This document shows, one piece after another, positions 62,976-64,000 of a DNA stretch of 64,000 nucleotides (position 1 is the stretch's first letter; each line of letters opens with the position of its first letter). The notes below the pieces were generated by a model, which worked only from the letters and a program-made list of their open reading frames with translations, was not told where the DNA came from and ran no database searches. Source of the stretch: Chrysophaeum taylorii (lineage: Eukaryota; Sar; Pelagophyceae; Pelagomonadales; Pelagomonadaceae); assembly GCA_029834535.1 (NCBI GenBank), contig JAQMWT010000319.1, positions 62,001 to 126,000 of the forward strand, in the 5' to 3' direction. The position numbers and the translations under genes were made by a program.

Positions 62976-64000
62976 AAAGTTCTCGCCATAAAACCGCAAA
63001 TCCTCTGCTTTGTCTCGAGCTCTATCTTGCTGTTGGCGGCGCGCAACGGACGTGGATTTACTTTCTTGGACGCGCTTTCGACGGCGTGGATTATAGCTTT
63101 GATGCGCGCACTTTCGTCGTCGTCGTTTTTCTGATGAACTGTGTTGTCGTGCTGCGCATGCCTCTATTATTGCAGAGGCTAAGTCATTCATAAAACTTCC
63201 CTCGTAGTGCAGCCACTCTGCCCGAAGTTTTACTGTCTTCGCGTGTCGCTGTTGTCGCCGCCCTAGTCGCTTCACCCTCTTTTGCCCCAAATTTGATGAT
63301 ATTCTGGAAAGAAACGTTCTCGCTTTGCTCTTGATTTACCTTCAATTGCTCACTTCGTTTCGCACCGCACATAGTTTTTCATTGTACCACGCTTGCGCTG
63401 TTTGTTAACATCCTTTTTGCTGATGCCGTTGATGCTGATGACGTGTGTTCCCATCATATGTAATCAGGGCTGCCCCCCTCGACCGGAACAAACTAAATGC
63501 GGCCCGTTGTCTGGGCAGTCTGGCGTCGTAGCCTTTTCGCGCCTTTCTCCACGCTGTCTATATCTTTTCCAACCATCGTCCTTGCTGGCCCGCGCTTTTT
63601 TTCTTTCTTTCTTTCTGTGGCACTTGGAGCCGTTTGCGCGCGGACGCCGGGAGGCCTGACGATGGCCCATTGGCCGCGCCGGTACAGTGGATAGACACAT
63701 CGGCCGGATCGCCGTACGGGAAGATGAGTTGGTAGTATCCATCTGAATTCCTTGTGACTTACAAATGGTCTTGGAACGATGCAAGTACCCCAGAGTCTTT
63801 AGCACGGTAATAATGTATGCTTCAGCGTCGGACTTTAAGTGTTCGATGGCGTAAGAACAGCAATTAATGTTTGACGCGATGCACGTGCTTCGTGGTATTG
63901 TTCGAGGCAGCGAGCATGTGTATCTCACACCCCATGGTGTGCGATTTGCATTGCAGCTGATTCTTAAGGTGAGCTGTATGCGCACGGGGACGGCGTAGTC
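62976..64000. other. Gene-less right end of the window
   Basis: The frames on both strands are short and without recognised domains. There is a CTTT run at about 63,599-63,616. A gene that continues beyond the right edge cannot be excluded. Confidence 0.35.

Overview
The window is nuclear DNA of a eukaryotic microbe, most likely a microalga or other protist of the stramenopile kind. The grounds are GC-rich, largely intron-poor genes packed a few tens of bases apart, tiny GT-AG introns of about 43-62 nt, a long pentatricopeptide (PPR) protein with the ISACEKGxQWEKAL repeat style common in such algae, a large-type NAD glutamate dehydrogenase, and many decayed copia, hAT and non-LTR elements. 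The exact lineage is inference. No tRNA, rRNA, CRISPR array or prokaryotic operon signal was seen.

Layout. Positions 1-30,800 are the gene-rich half: importin-beta N-terminus (partial, -), PPR-SMR protein (-), a hAT relic, EHD-type membrane-remodelling ATPase (-), a nine-exon gene with a weak SYCP2-like look (+), a large disordered protein with a SAP-like motif (+), a DUF501 protein (+), NAD-glutamate dehydrogenase (+), a bestrophin-like channel (+), an unrecognised coiled-coil protein (+), an mRNA capping enzyme with fused triphosphatase, guanylyltransferase and WW modules (+), a second hAT relic, an EGF-like seven-helix membrane protein (-), a mitochondrial-carrier-family protein (+) and a secreted CBM-like protein (-). 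Positions 30,800-60,000 are a transposon graveyard. It holds a rearranged copia cluster with very short LTRs (32.1-37.5 kb), a minus-strand copia element (39.6-48.1 kb) that splits a decayed nuclease-kinase (Crinkler-type) gene, a small non-LTR insertion with perfect target-site duplications, and a G-poor 8-kb tract that looks like a non-autonomous retroelement (51-58.9 kb). Positions 60,000-64,000 hold one clear gene, a uridine-phosphorylase-family protein, plus an interspersed repeat.

The host genes are a mix of housekeeping functions (nuclear import, organelle RNA handling, endocytic recycling, amino-acid catabolism, capping, ion and metabolite transport, nucleoside salvage) rather than one pathway. 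The most noteworthy items are the three-module capping enzyme, the EGF/7TM protein, a phosphatase gene fragment caught inside a retroelement leader, LTRs of only 75 and 96 bp with a tRNA primer site, two copies of one non-LTR element each bounded by 10-12 bp duplications, and the nuclease-kinase pseudogene cut in two by a 9.35-kb insertion.
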